From positions 1 to 64,000 of the forward strand of contig QHSL01000092.1 in assembly GCA_003220435.1 (NCBI GenBank): a stretch of DNA of 64,000 nt. The letters are read 5' to 3'. The DNA is from Candidatus Rokuibacteriota bacterium (GTDB lineage Bacteria > Methylomirabilota > Methylomirabilia > Rokubacteriales > CSP1-6). Position 1 is the stretch's first letter. Every line of letters starts with the position of its first letter. Under the pieces are notes generated by a model. That model was not told where the DNA came from. It searched no databases and saw nothing but the letters and a program-made list of their open reading frames with translations. Positions 49,611-59,585 of this stretch are shown piece after piece. A program made the position numbers and the translations under genes.

Positions 49611-50987
49611 TCAGAGCTGCCCGGAATCGCCCCAGTGCTCGAGCTGCTCACGGTACTGAGGATCGTCGTAGCGGGAGAGCGCGAAGGCCGGGGCATAGGG
49701 CGGCAGGGGCTTACCGGCGATGTGGTCGGCCAACAGGTCCGCGGCGCCGTTCGAGGACATGAGCCCGTAGCCTGAAAGCGCGCCCAGCAAGTAGGCGCCC
49801 TCGACGGGCAGCGGGCACGCCAGGAGCCGGTTCTCGCGCGTCTTCGTGTAGTAACCGCCGTCGACGAAAACTCTCGGCAGTCGGGGCAGGTACGCCCCGA
49901 GCGCCGGAATCATCCGCGACATCCCACGCAGGCAGATCTCGCCGTACGCCGAATCGAACTCGATCGGGAATCTCGGCTCCACCGGCTCGACGTCGTAGGT
50001 CCAGATCATCAGCACGACCGGGCTCTCACCCGCGCCCTCGGGGCGGCCGTGTATGCCCGCTGGGAACTCCTCGACGAGACGCCGATGGGGCGGCGACGCC
50101 GCCAGCTCGTCACGCTCCTCGTCGGACCAGGGCAGCGTGACCGGGTCGGTCCAGATGGTCAGCGGCGCCGAGCGGGGCACCGCGCGCAGGACGTCGTTGA
50201 AGGCGACCTTCGCGTGACGCTCGCAGAACACCGGGACGTCCACGCCTAGCAGACGCCCCACGCGCGCCACGTACGGACCGGCCGCGGCCACGAAGCGCCC
50301 GGTGTCGATGGCCAGCGCCTGGCCGCGGGCGCTCACCCGGACGGAGCGGACGCGCCCGCCGGTCGTGTCGACCTGCTCCACGCGCCCCTCGACCAGGCGC
50401 ACGCCCCGCTCGCGGGCGCGCTCGAGCATGTACATGCCGAGCTGCTGGCCGCTGAACCATCCGCAGCGGCGCGCGTGCAGCACGGCGAGCGTATCCTCCG
50501 CGAGGTATGGGAAGTGGCGCTGGACCAGCGCCGGATCCGTGATGACGTCCACGCCGGTCGGCTGATCCTCGAAGCCGTCGGCGGGCGCCAGGCGGTAGCC
50601 GCCGGGCCCGCCGCTGTGGATGCGAGCCGGACCGATGCCGCGCGTCGCCGCCTCCTGCGCCCGCTCGACGAAGACCGGCACCTGCGCGGGATCGGCCGTC
50701 GCGAAGAGGTAGCCGCGCCGATTGAGCCTGAACACGTTGCCGCTCTCCCGCGCCAGCTCCTCGAGCAGGTCGATGGACCGGTTCATGAGCGCGACCATCT
50801 GGTCGCCGGGGCCGGGCCACCAGTTCCGGTAGCACTCGGCCGACTTGTCGCTGGTCAGCGAGAGCGGCGACCCCTCATCGACCAGGACGACGCCGGAGAC
50901 GCCGCGGCGGACCGCCAGGTGATACGCGGCCGCGACGCCGGCGATGCCCGCGCCGCAGATCACGACCTCCGCGGTCCGCACGCTCAT
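49611..50987 (-). CDS. FAD-dependent amino-acid/amine oxidase (DAO family)
   Basis: A 458-residue flavoenzyme. VVICGAGIAGVAAAYHLA is the FAD dinucleotide fold at about residues 8-25, VVLVDEGSPLSLTSDKSAECYRNW (two blocks) the usual second part, and YLLGALSGYGLMSSNGAADLLADHI (two blocks) the C-terminal FAD contact. The group oxidises N-methyl or alpha amino groups (sarcosine, glycine or D-amino acids). I start it at MSVRTAEVV because GGAGG lies 6 nt before that ATG. It is 43 nt upstream of RidA, a sensible partner. Confidence 0.9.
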   Translation of the reverse strand: MSVRTAEVVICGAGIAGVAAAYHLAVRRGVSGVVLVDEGSPLSLTSDKSAECYRNWWPGPGDQMVALMNRSIDLLEELARESGNVFRLNRRGYLFATADPAQVPVFVERAQEAATRGIGPARIHSGGPGGYRLAPADGFEDQPTGVDVITDPALVQRHFPYLAEDTLAVLHARRCGWFSGQQLGMYMLERARERGVRLVEGRVEQVDTTGGRVRSVRVSARGQALAIDTGRFVAAAGPYVARVGRLLGVDVPVFCERHAKVAFNDVLRAVPRSAPLTIWTDPVTLPWSDEERDELAASPPHRRLVEEFPAGIHGRPEGAGESPVVLMIWTYDVEPVEPRFPIEFDSAYGEICLRGMSRMIPALGAYLPRLPRVFVDGGYYTKTRENRLLACPLPVEGAYLLGALSGYGLMSSNGAADLLADHIAGKPLPPYAPAFALSRYDDPQYREQLEHWGDSGQL

Positions 50988-51170
50988 TCGCATCCTCCAT
51001 CCCCTGGAATTCTGCGCCGCGCAGCTTCGAGGCGAGCATAACCCACGACGGCGGTGGAGCGAGCGAGTCAGCGAACCGCTCGGGTGACCGCGCGACCTTC
51101 ATCGCCGCGCCCCGATGGAGGGATCGATGCCGAGCGCGCGCGCCAGGCACAGCGCGAGGGACGGGCGGAA

Positions 51171-51614
51171 CTACCTCGGGGCTGTGATCCCCGTGCTCAA
51201 CCGCTCGCAGAGCTGCCCGAGGTCCTCTCGCTCCGCGCCGCTGAGGACGGACATCATCTCCGTCAGCCGCTGGGTATAGGCGTCGTAAGCACTCTGGATC
51301 AGACGCCGGCCGCTATCCGTGGTCGACACCACCACGCTGCGGTGATCGTCGTCGCTCCGCTGCCGGCGGAGCAGCCCGCGCTCTTCCAGCGTGGCGAGCG
51401 CCGCGGCCTCGACCTCGCGCTCGCCGACGGGCTCACGCTCCAGGACGCCGCTGAGCTCGTAGAGCTGCGCCGGACTGAGTCCCGTCTCGCTGATGCTCCG
51501 CTGAAGCTCGGCGCCGAGATCTTCGGTCGCCCGGCTCATCTTGACGAAGGACTCGAGCGCTCTGATCTCATCTTCCGTCACGCCGTATCGAGAGCCGATG
51601 AGGCTGCTTGCCAT
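51171..51614 (-). CDS. MarR-family transcriptional regulator
   Basis: A 147-residue winged-helix protein. ETGLSPAQLYELSGVLE forms the HTH region, LEERGLLRRQRSDDDHRSVVVSTTDSGRRL (two blocks) the wing, as in MarR. GGAGGAG precedes the ATG at MASSLIGS. It lies upstream of the DAO/RidA pair on the same strand and could control it. The inducer is unknown. Confidence 0.88.
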   Translation of the reverse strand: MASSLIGSRYGVTEDEIRALESFVKMSRATEDLGAELQRSISETGLSPAQLYELSGVLEREPVGEREVEAAALATLEERGLLRRQRSDDDHRSVVVSTTDSGRRLIQSAYDAYTQRLTEMMSVLSGAEREDLGQLCERLSTGITAPR

Positions 51615-51702
51615 GTGTCGCTCCTCCGGTGCCGTGTCTCGCACCACCGATGTTAGAAGGGAAACGGCGGTGGTCGACTCCCCCGTGGCTACGGCCCCCT
51701 GT

Positions 51703-51927
51703 CTAGCGGTGCACGAGCGCCCAGCCGTGGGTTTGGAGATCCTTGCTGACGTCCCGGACGCGCCGATCTGCGCGGCGCTTGTCCCCCGCCGAGGGCACCC
51801 GGCGCTGACGCCGTTCCTCCAGCCGACGGTCGAGCATCACTTCCATGGTCTCGCTGGCGAACACGTGCTTGAGGTACGGGTACCGATGGGGTTCCTTCTG
51901 CGACACAATGATGACGAGCCTGGCCAC
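51703..51927 (-). CDS. Small Arg-rich protein with an MLDRR-EERR motif
   Basis: A 74-residue protein. It begins MARLVIIVSQKE (beta strand), has EVMLDRRLEERRQRR and KRRADRRVRD in the middle, and ends LQTHGWALVHR. The order matches the small protein at 23.2 kb (strand, DRR-ERR, basic run, strand). GTG start with GGAGG 7 nt upstream. Function unknown. Confidence 0.7.
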   Translation of the reverse strand: MARLVIIVSQKEPHRYPYLKHVFASETMEVMLDRRLEERRQRRVPSAGDKRRADRRVRDVSKDLQTHGWALVHR

Positions 51928-52138
51928 AACTGCCTCCGCTACGGTTGCCGTCTCCGAGCCCTGGCTTCAACGTAAGGCCCGGGCGCCACGCCGGCGCGTC
52001 CCTGCGCCGAAGGTTCGACCACCTGAGCCCGCGACCGCAGACAAGTGCCCACATAGCCTATGCTCCCCAGCACTTTCCGGAAACAAGGTCAATACCGTAA
52101 CCGAGCGAGGAGAATACCTGGCGCTATGGCCGGGGGGG

Positions 52139-52840
52139 CTACCGGGTCGGCTGGATCGTCAGCTCGCCTGTCGAGCGGAGCGTGATGGCGTAGGCGCGGT
52201 CTTTCCCGAGCCGGGTCGAGACCGCCTCGCCGTGCAGGGCCCGAATCCCGCGCCGCCGCGCCTCCTCGGGATCGTTGGCCAGCTCCCAGAACCGCGCCCA
52301 CAGCTCCCGCTCGAACGCCGTCGGCGCTCGCTCCGCCGCGTAGCTCTGCGGTATCTGTCCCTCGCGGTCCAGCACGTCGCCTTCGGCGGGCCGCCGGCGA
52401 TCGGTGAAGATCCGCCGGAAGAGCAGCAACGCCTTGCCCTTGAGCGCGTCGCCCGCGGTCACGAAGTTGTCCTCGAACTTGATCACGAGCGCGTCGACGT
52501 ACACCTCGTCGCCCTCGAGCGTGAGCTCGCGCGGCTCGCCGACGATGTCGCCCTGGGGGTCGATCTCGGTGAACCGGACGCGGGTCCGCACGTGGCCCTC
52601 GGGGCCGCGCGCCTGGTCGAGTACGACGAGTCGCGCCCGCCGCTCGGTGTGCCGGAGGAGTCGCACCGCCGCCTCGAGGGCCTGGTTGCGCTCGGTCAGC
52701 GCGCGGATCTGCGCGTCGCGCTCCGCGATCTGTCGCTGGTGCTCGCGCCCTGGCGCCAGGACGAGCCGGTCCGCCAGATAGACGCCCCCCGCGCCCGCGG
52801 CGACGAGGAGCAGAGCCCAGATGAATCCGGGGCGCAGCAC
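52139..52840 (-). CDS. Membrane-anchored coiled-coil protein of unknown function
   Basis: A 233-residue protein. One N-terminal helix (IWALLLVAAGAGGVYLA) is followed by a coiled coil at about residues 33-65 (RQIAERDAQIRALTERNQAL). A soluble domain follows with VYVDALVIKFEDNFVTAGDAL and GKALLLFRRIF, probably outside the membrane. GTG start. I recognise no known domain. It stands alone and divergent from phnD, with a repeat copy between them. Confidence 0.75.
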   Translation of the reverse strand: MLRPGFIWALLLVAAGAGGVYLADRLVLAPGREHQRQIAERDAQIRALTERNQALEAAVRLLRHTERRARLVVLDQARGPEGHVRTRVRFTEIDPQGDIVGEPRELTLEGDEVYVDALVIKFEDNFVTAGDALKGKALLLFRRIFTDRRRPAEGDVLDREGQIPQSYAAERAPTAFERELWARFWELANDPEEARRRGIRALHGEAVSTRLGKDRAYAITLRSTGELTIQPTR

Positions 52841-52869
52841 GCTCTATGACCTCCACTGTTCATAGCCGC

Positions 52870-52918
52870 GCGCCTCGGCCGGCGGGGCCCCAGCCCCGCG
52901 ACGACCGGCGGCGCGCAC
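52870..52918 (+). repeat. GC-rich interspersed repeat, copy 3
   Basis: A 49-bp copy with GACCGG in place of GGCCTG near its end. It ends only 8 nt before the phnD ATG, in the divergent gap with the coiled-coil protein gene. Confidence 0.8.
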
Positions 52919-52926
52919 TACGGCCG

Positions 52927-53820
52927 ATGGTACACTCACCGCCGGTGATCCCACGTATTCTCGGGCTCGTCGCGCTGTGCGCGCTCGCGTCGATCGGCGG
53001 AGCAGCGCGCCCGGCGCGCGGCGCCGACGGACTGCACCTCGTCCTGACGCCCTCGCAGAAGCCGACCGATCTCATGGCGACCGGCGAGGAGTTCGGCAAG
53101 GTCATCGCCCAGCTCACCGGCATCCCCGTGCGGGTGACGGTCGCGTCGGACTACGCCGCGGTGATCGAGGCGCTGCGGAACCGCACCGCGGATCTGGCGT
53201 TCGTGCACCCCGGCGGCTACGTGCTGGCGAGCCGCGAGGCGAAGGCGAGGATCGTGGTGAGGAATCTCTGGCACGGCAAGAGCTCGTTCACCTCGCGCAT
53301 CTACGTGCGCCGCGAGGCCGGGCTCAAGACGCTGGAGGCCCTGCGCGGCAAGACGATCGCGTTCATCGATCCGGCGAGCTCGTCCGGTTACATCTACCCG
53401 ATGGTGCTCCTGATCCAGCGCGGGCTCGTGAAGAACCGCGACCCCAAGACGTTCTTCCGCGAGGTCGTCTTCGCCGGCGCCCACGACGCGGGCATGCGCG
53501 CGCTCCTCAACGGCCACGTCGACGCGCTGGCCTCGTTCGACATGGCCCGCGAGCAGTACCTCAGCGATCCGGCCGAGCGCGAGCGGATCGTCTTCGTCGC
53601 AGAGACGCCGGAGATCCCGGAGGCCGGCATCGCCGCGCGCGACGGCCTCGACGCGGCGACCTTCGCGAAGGTGCGGGCGGCCCTCCTGCAGATTCGCGCG
53701 CCCGCCTATGCCGCGCTGCTCAAGCGCCTCTACGAGATCGACGGGTTCGCGCCAGCCGAAGACCGTGACTACGATCCGGTGCGCGCAGCGATCGAGCTGC
53801 TCGGCGTCCGACCCCGCTGA
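52927..53820 (+). CDS. phnD: Phosphate/phosphonate ABC importer binding protein
   Basis: A 297-residue periplasmic protein. A signal peptide (ILGLVALCALASIGGAARPA) ends near residue 32. TPSQKPTDLMATGEEFGKVI, ADLAFVHPGGYVLA, and FIDPASSSGYIYP are typical of PhnD-type proteins; the Ser residues of the last block bind the phosphonate oxygens. It is followed by PhnC and PhnE. A later GTG (VIPRILG) could be the true start. Confidence 0.91.
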   Translation: MVHSPPVIPRILGLVALCALASIGGAARPARGADGLHLVLTPSQKPTDLMATGEEFGKVIAQLTGIPVRVTVASDYAAVIEALRNRTADLAFVHPGGYVLASREAKARIVVRNLWHGKSSFTSRIYVRREAGLKTLEALRGKTIAFIDPASSSGYIYPMVLLIQRGLVKNRDPKTFFREVVFAGAHDAGMRALLNGHVDALASFDMAREQYLSDPAERERIVFVAETPEIPEAGIAARDGLDAATFAKVRAALLQIRAPAYAALLKRLYEIDGFAPAEDRDYDPVRAAIELLGVRPR

Positions 53821-53840
53821 GTCCTTCCGACTCTCGGGCG

Positions 53841-54581
53841 ATGATCGAGGTCGCGGGGCTGCGAGTCGTCCTGCCGCCGGCGACCGCGGCGATCGACGGA
53901 ATCGACCTGGTGGTGAGCCGCGGCGAATTCGTCGCGGTGCTCGGCCGGAGCGGTGCCGGCAAGACGACGTTCCTCCGCTCGCTCAACCGCCTCGTCGAGC
54001 CCACCGCCGGGACGATCCGCGTCGCCGGCCGCGCCGTCACCGGCGCGGGTGCGGCGGAGCTGCGCGAGATCCGGCGGCAGATCGGCATGGTCTTCCAGCA
54101 GTTCAACCTGGTGCGCCGCGCCTCGGTGCTGGAGAACGTCCTGGCCGGACGGCTCGGCTACGTGCCGGCGGTCCCGAGCGTGCTCGGACGCTTTCCGGCC
54201 GCCGATCGTGAGCAGGCGCTCGCGTGCCTGGCCCAGGTCGGGCTCGCGCACTTCGCCGATCGCCGCGCCGACACGCTGTCGGGCGGCGAGCAGCAGCGGG
54301 TCGCGATCGCGCGCGCGCTCGCGCAGCGGCCGGCGGTCGTCCTGGCCGACGAGCCCACCGCGAGCCTGGATCCCTCGCTGACCAGCAGCATCATGGACAT
54401 CCTCAAGGCGATCAACGTCGAGCACGGCCTCACGCTGGTGGTGAGCCAGCACCAGCTCGAGACCGCGCTGGCCTACGCCACGCGCATCGTCGGCTTCCGC
54501 CAGGGCCGCGTGACCTTCGACGGCCCGCCGTCCGGTGTCACGCCAAGTGTTGCGCGCATGATCTACGGAGATGGCTCATAA
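53841..54581 (+). CDS. phnC: Phosphonate ABC importer ATPase
   Basis: A 246-residue ABC ATPase. Walker A is LGRSGAGKTTFLRSL, the Q loop is GMVFQQFNLVRR, the signature is TLSGGEQQRVAIARAL and Walker B is VVLADEPTASLDP; QFNLVRRASVLENVL is characteristic of PhnC. It powers the PhnD-PhnE importer. Its stop TAA lies inside an ATAA tetramer with the apparent start of phnE. Confidence 0.93.
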   Translation: MIEVAGLRVVLPPATAAIDGIDLVVSRGEFVAVLGRSGAGKTTFLRSLNRLVEPTAGTIRVAGRAVTGAGAAELREIRRQIGMVFQQFNLVRRASVLENVLAGRLGYVPAVPSVLGRFPAADREQALACLAQVGLAHFADRRADTLSGGEQQRVAIARALAQRPAVVLADEPTASLDPSLTSSIMDILKAINVEHGLTLVVSQHQLETALAYATRIVGFRQGRVTFDGPPSGVTPSVARMIYGDGS

Positions 54582-55318
54582 CCCGCGCAATCGTCTTCAC
54601 CGCGCTCGTCGTCTTAGCGTGGCTGGTCTGGGACACCGGCGCCGACCCGGTGAGGCTGGCCCGCGGCGTTCCGTGGATCCTCGACTTCCTCCGGCGCATG
54701 ATGCCGCCGGATCTGCGTGTGCTGCCGGCGGCGCTCGCCGGCGCGCTCAAGACCGTCGAGATCGCGCTGCTCGGCACCGCGGTCGCCGCCCTCCTGGCGC
54801 TGCCGCTCGGTTTCCTCTCCGCGCGCAACGTGGCGCCCGGGGCCGTCTTCTATCCCGCGCGCGCCGTGCTCAATTTCCTGAGGAGCGTGGACACGCTCGT
54901 CTACGCGCTGATCTTCGTGGCGGCGGTCGGCCTCGGCCCCTTCCCCGGCGTGCTCGCGGTCGTGGCGTACACGACGACCTCGCTCGCCAAGCTCTACTCC
55001 GAGGCGGTCGAGGGCATCGATCCCGGCCCCGTCGACGCCGTCACCGCCACCGGCGCCACGCGTCTTCAAATACTAAGATACGCGGTGATCCCGCAGGTGC
55101 TGCCGCTCTTTCTGTCGTACGTCCTCTATCGCCTCGAGTCCAACATCCGCGCCGCCACCGTCCTCGGCTTCGTGGGCGCCGGCGGTATCGGCTTTTATCT
55201 TCAAACCTATCTCCGGCTGATCGACTATCCCGCGGCGTCCACGGTGCTGCTGGTCACGGTCGCGATGGTGATGGTCGTCGACGCGATCAGCTCGCGGCTG
55301 CGGGATCGCCTGGTGTGA
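54578..55318 (+). CDS. phnE: Phosphonate ABC importer permease, with an apparent ATA start
   Basis: A 246-residue membrane protein. The first helix RAIVFTALVVLAWLVWD is followed by a periplasmic helix and three or four more helices. The coupling loop is VDAVTATGATRLQILRYAVIPQ, and GFVGAGGIGFYLQT is typical of PhnE. No ATG, GTG or TTG stands in this frame near the first helix. The only codon with a ribosome site is ATA: GGAG lies 7 nt upstream and ATA overlaps the phnC stop as ATAA, the form expected if an ATGA overlap changed by one base. Confidence 0.87.
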   Translation: MTRAIVFTALVVLAWLVWDTGADPVRLARGVPWILDFLRRMMPPDLRVLPAALAGALKTVEIALLGTAVAALLALPLGFLSARNVAPGAVFYPARAVLNFLRSVDTLVYALIFVAAVGLGPFPGVLAVVAYTTTSLAKLYSEAVEGIDPGPVDAVTATGATRLQILRYAVIPQVLPLFLSYVLYRLESNIRAATVLGFVGAGGIGFYLQTYLRLIDYPAASTVLLVTVAMVMVVDAISSRLRDRLV

Positions 55319-55334
55319 CGGTTCGGTTGCGGCC

Positions 55335-55364
55335 CTGACAAAGCCCAGGCGTCTGGGCTAGAAT
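55335..55364 (+). promoter_or_regulatory. Promoter with internal dyad for the second phosphonate importer
   Basis: CTGACA (55335-55340) and TAGAAT (55359-55364) are 18 nt apart. A perfect dyad AGCCCAG-GCGT-CTGGGCT (55342-55359) fills the spacer, a good repressor site. The ATG of the binding protein is about 90 nt downstream, past a repeat copy. Confidence 0.5.
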
Positions 55365-55385
55365 CGCGTCCACCTCGCGGTGGTC

Positions 55386-55433
55386 GTGCGCGCCGCAGGT
55401 CGTCGCGGGGCTGGGACCCCGCCCCCGAGGCGC
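55386..55433 (-). repeat. GC-rich interspersed repeat, copy 4 (inverted)
   Basis: A 48-bp copy in the opposite orientation to the other three, with GGGTCCC in place of GGGCCCC. It lies in the leader between the promoter and the start of the binding protein gene. Confidence 0.78.
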
Positions 55434-55453
55434 GCGTATATAGGGAGGGCCTC

Positions 55454-56502
55454 ATGGCTCACGGGACACTCGTAAGGCTCGGCTCCGTTCTCTTGTGCGT
55501 CGCGATCGTCGTGGCGGCGATCGGCCTCGCCTCCACCACCGTCCGCGCGGCGAAGGCGACGCTCAACGTCTACACGGCCGTCGAGGCGGACGATCTCAAG
55601 AAGTACGCGGCCCGCTTCAACGAGGACCATCCGGACATCGAGATCAAGTGGGTCCGTGACTCGACCGGCGTCATCACCGCCAAGCTCCTCGCCGAGAAAG
55701 CCAACCCGCAGGCCGACGTCATCTGGGGCCTGGCCGCGACGAGCCTCCTGGTGCTGAAGCCCGAGGGCCTGCTGCTGCCGTACGCCCCGAAGGGGCTCGA
55801 GCGCCTCGACGCCCAGTTCCGCGACAAGGACAACCCGCCGGCGTGGGTCGGCATGGACGCCTGGGTCGCCGCGCTCTGCTTCAACACGGTGGAAGCGCAG
55901 AAGAAGAACCTGCCCAAGCCCGCCTCGTGGAAGGATCTGACCAAGCCGGTCTACAAGGGCACGCTCGTGATGCCGAACCCGGCGTCATCCGGCACCGGGT
56001 TCCTCGACGTCACCAGCTGGCTCCAGCTCTTCGGCGAGGCGGAGGGCTGGAAGTATATGGACGCGCTCCACCAGAACATCGGCGTCTACACGCACTCGGG
56101 CTCGAAGCCGTGCACGATGGCCGGCGCCGGCGAGTATCCGATCGGGGTGTCCTTCGAGTTCCGTGCGGCGCGGCAGAAGCGGCAGGGCGCGCCGATCGAC
56201 ATCGTGTTCCCGTCGGAGGGCTCGGGCTGGGACATGGAGGCGACGGCGATCGTGAAGGGCACGAAGAACCTGGAGGCCGCCAAGACACTGCTCGACTGGT
56301 CGGTCAGCGACAAGGCCATGAAGCTCTACAACGAGGGCTACGCGGTGGTGGCGATCTCGAAAATGTCCAAGCCGATCGAGTTCCTCCCCGACAACATGCT
56401 GCAGCACATGATCAAGAACGACTTCCAGTGGGCGGCGGTGAACCGCGCCAAGATTCTGGCCGAGTGGGAAAAGCGCTACGGCGCGAAGTCGGAGCCCAAG
56501 AA

Positions 56503-56506
<4 letters not shown>
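55454..56506 (+). CDS. 2-aminoethylphosphonate-type ABC importer binding protein
   Basis: A 350-residue periplasmic protein with a signal peptide ([20 protein letters not shown]). [38 protein letters not shown], and [17 protein letters not shown] are typical of the AfuA/PhnS group of family 1 binding proteins, many of which carry 2-aminoethylphosphonate; iron binding is the main alternative in this fold. GGGAGGG precedes the ATG. The ATPase and fused permease genes follow directly. Confidence 0.9.
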
Positions 56507-57591
<1,085 letters not shown>

Positions 57592-57661
57592 CGCCGCCCT
57601 CGCGCGCGGGGCCGAGGTCGCCGCCGCCGTTCGGCCCGAGTCGAGCCGCGACGACCGGCTC

Positions 57662-59296
57662 ATGCGCGCGTTCATCGGGGTCATCGGTCTCTACCTCGTC
57701 GTCGCGCTCGCGCTGCCGCTCGGACTCATGCTCGGCAAGAGCCTCCAGGGCTCGAAGGACGAGTTCGTCGGACTCGCGAACTACGTCCGGTACTTCTCGA
57801 CGCCCGCTCTATTCCAATCGATCGGCAACAGCCTGTGGGTCTCGATCCTCAGCACCGCGATCACGGTGCCGTCGGCGTTCGCCTACGCCTACGCGCTCAC
57901 CCGCACCCGCATGCCGCTCCGCGGGCTCTTCAAGACCATCGCGCTGGTTCCGATCCTGGTGCCGTCGCTCCTGCCCGGCCTCGCGCTCGTCTACCTCTTC
58001 GGTAACCAGGGACTGATCAAGGGGCTCCTGCTCGGGCACAGCATCTACGGACCGATCGGCATCGTGATGGCGGAGGTCTTCACGACCTTCCCGCACGCCC
58101 TGCTGATCATCCTGGCGGCGCTGGCGCTCGCCGACGCGCGGCTCTACGAGGCGGCGGTGGCGCTCCGCGCGTCACCGGCCCGCATCTTCTGGACCGTCAC
58201 ACTGCCGGGGGCGCGCTACGGCCTCATCAGCGCGACCTTCGTGGTGTTCACGACGGTCATCACCGACTTCGGCGCGCCGAAGGTGATCGGCGGCCAGTAC
58301 AACGTGCTGGCCACCGACGTCTACAAGCAGGTGATCGGGCAGCAGAACTTCCAAATGGGCGCGGTCGTCAGCGTCATCTTGCTCATGCCGGCGATCTTCG
58401 CCTTCCTGGTCGATCGCGCGGTCCGCCGCCGGCAAGTAGCGCTGCTGTCGGCGCGGGCGGTGGTGTACGAGCCCACGCCGAAGCGCGTCCTCGACCTCGC
58501 GATGCTCGCCTATTGCACCCTGATCGGCATGGCCATCCTCAGCATCGTCGCGGTCTCGCAGTTCGCCGCCCTGGTGAAGTTCTTCCCCTACAACCTCACG
58601 CTGACCTGGGCGCACTACGACTTCGACACGAAGGGCGGCGGCGGCTGGGCGTCCTATTACAACTCGATCCGGCTGGCGTTCCTCACCGCCATGGTCGGCA
58701 CGGTCATCGTGTTCGTGGGCGCGTACCTGGTCGAGAAGACCCGCGGCTTCGCGCTGGGCCGCGCGCTGTTCCACTTCCTGGCGATGCTCCCGATGGCGGT
58801 GCCGGGCCTGGTGCTCGGGCTCGCCTACATCTTCTTCTTCAACGCGCCGGCGAACCCGCTCAACGTGCTCTACCGCACGATGACGATCCTGGTCGTCAAC
58901 ACCGTCGTCCACTTCTACACGGTCGGCCACCTCACCGCGCTCACCGCGCTCCGCCAGATGGACCCGGAGTTCGAGACGGTGTCGGCGTCGCTCAAGCAGC
59001 CCTTCTACCGGACCTTCTGGCGCGTGACGGTGCCGGTGTGCCTACCGTCCACGCTCGACATCGCGATCTACATGTTCGTCAACGCGATGACGACCGTCTC
59101 GGGTGTCGTCTTCATCTACGGTCCCAGGACCGAGCTGGCCTCGATCTCCGTGCTCAACATGGACGACACCGGCGAGATCGCCTCGGCCGCCGCGATGGCG
59201 ATGATGATCTTCTACACCAACACCGCGGCTCGCGGCCTCCACCTCCTGCTCGCTCGCTGGCTCGAGCACCGGACCCAAGCTTGGCGCCGCCGATGA
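57662..59296 (+). CDS. 2-aminoethylphosphonate-type importer permease, two fused domains
   Basis: A 544-residue membrane protein with about twelve helices in two homologous halves, the FbpB/PhnU plan. EAA loops are YEAAVALRASPARIFWTVTL (first half) and FETVSASLKQPFYRTFWRVTV (two blocks, second half). It forms the whole channel for the binding protein and ATPase encoded just upstream. The ATG has no strong ribosome site; the frame is open from the end of the ATPase gene. Confidence 0.93.
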   Translation: MRAFIGVIGLYLVVALALPLGLMLGKSLQGSKDEFVGLANYVRYFSTPALFQSIGNSLWVSILSTAITVPSAFAYAYALTRTRMPLRGLFKTIALVPILVPSLLPGLALVYLFGNQGLIKGLLLGHSIYGPIGIVMAEVFTTFPHALLIILAALALADARLYEAAVALRASPARIFWTVTLPGARYGLISATFVVFTTVITDFGAPKVIGGQYNVLATDVYKQVIGQQNFQMGAVVSVILLMPAIFAFLVDRAVRRRQVALLSARAVVYEPTPKRVLDLAMLAYCTLIGMAILSIVAVSQFAALVKFFPYNLTLTWAHYDFDTKGGGGWASYYNSIRLAFLTAMVGTVIVFVGAYLVEKTRGFALGRALFHFLAMLPMAVPGLVLGLAYIFFFNAPANPLNVLYRTMTILVVNTVVHFYTVGHLTALTALRQMDPEFETVSASLKQPFYRTFWRVTVPVCLPSTLDIAIYMFVNAMTTVSGVVFIYGPRTELASISVLNMDDTGEIASAAAMAMMIFYTNTAARGLHLLLARWLEHRTQAWRRR

Positions 59297-59319
59297 ACTT
59301 CACATTCTCCGCGACGTGC

Positions 59320-59482
59320 CGGCGGCGGCGGCGGGCGTGTGCGGGAGGGGTCGCGGCTACCACGCGGCACGCGTGCGCTGCTCCGCGGCGGCTGGGCTCC
59401 ATCTGGGCGCGCGTCGGCCCGCCGCCGGTTGGAGGGAACGGGTCCCGTCGACCCCTCCCGCACACGCCCACCACCGCCGCCT
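59320..59482. repeat. Long-hairpin repeat element, copy 2
   Basis: Two 21-nt arms (59333-59353 and 59449-59469, beginning GGGCGTGTGC and ending GCACACGCCC) pair perfectly. Outward GGCGGCGG/CCGCCGCC segments add about ten more pairs. The 95-nt loop matches copy 1 at 49.0 kb (TACCACGCGGCACGCGT, GGCTGGGCTCCATCTGG, GGGAACGGGTCCCG). The arms themselves are unlike those of copy 1. It stands after the permease gene. Confidence 0.72.
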
Positions 59483-59585
59483 CCCGTTGCGACAATCTCA
59501 AGTTGATCCTCTGCCGGAGCATGGGCGGATTCCTCGTACCTCCGCCCACCGTCGGTGGCGCCCTTTCACAGGCGCGAGCGTGAAG

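Noticed and set aside
54571-54573. ATG at 54571 as the phnE start
   Set aside because: It is in a different frame; the frame that starts there is a shadow that does not encode the permease helices.
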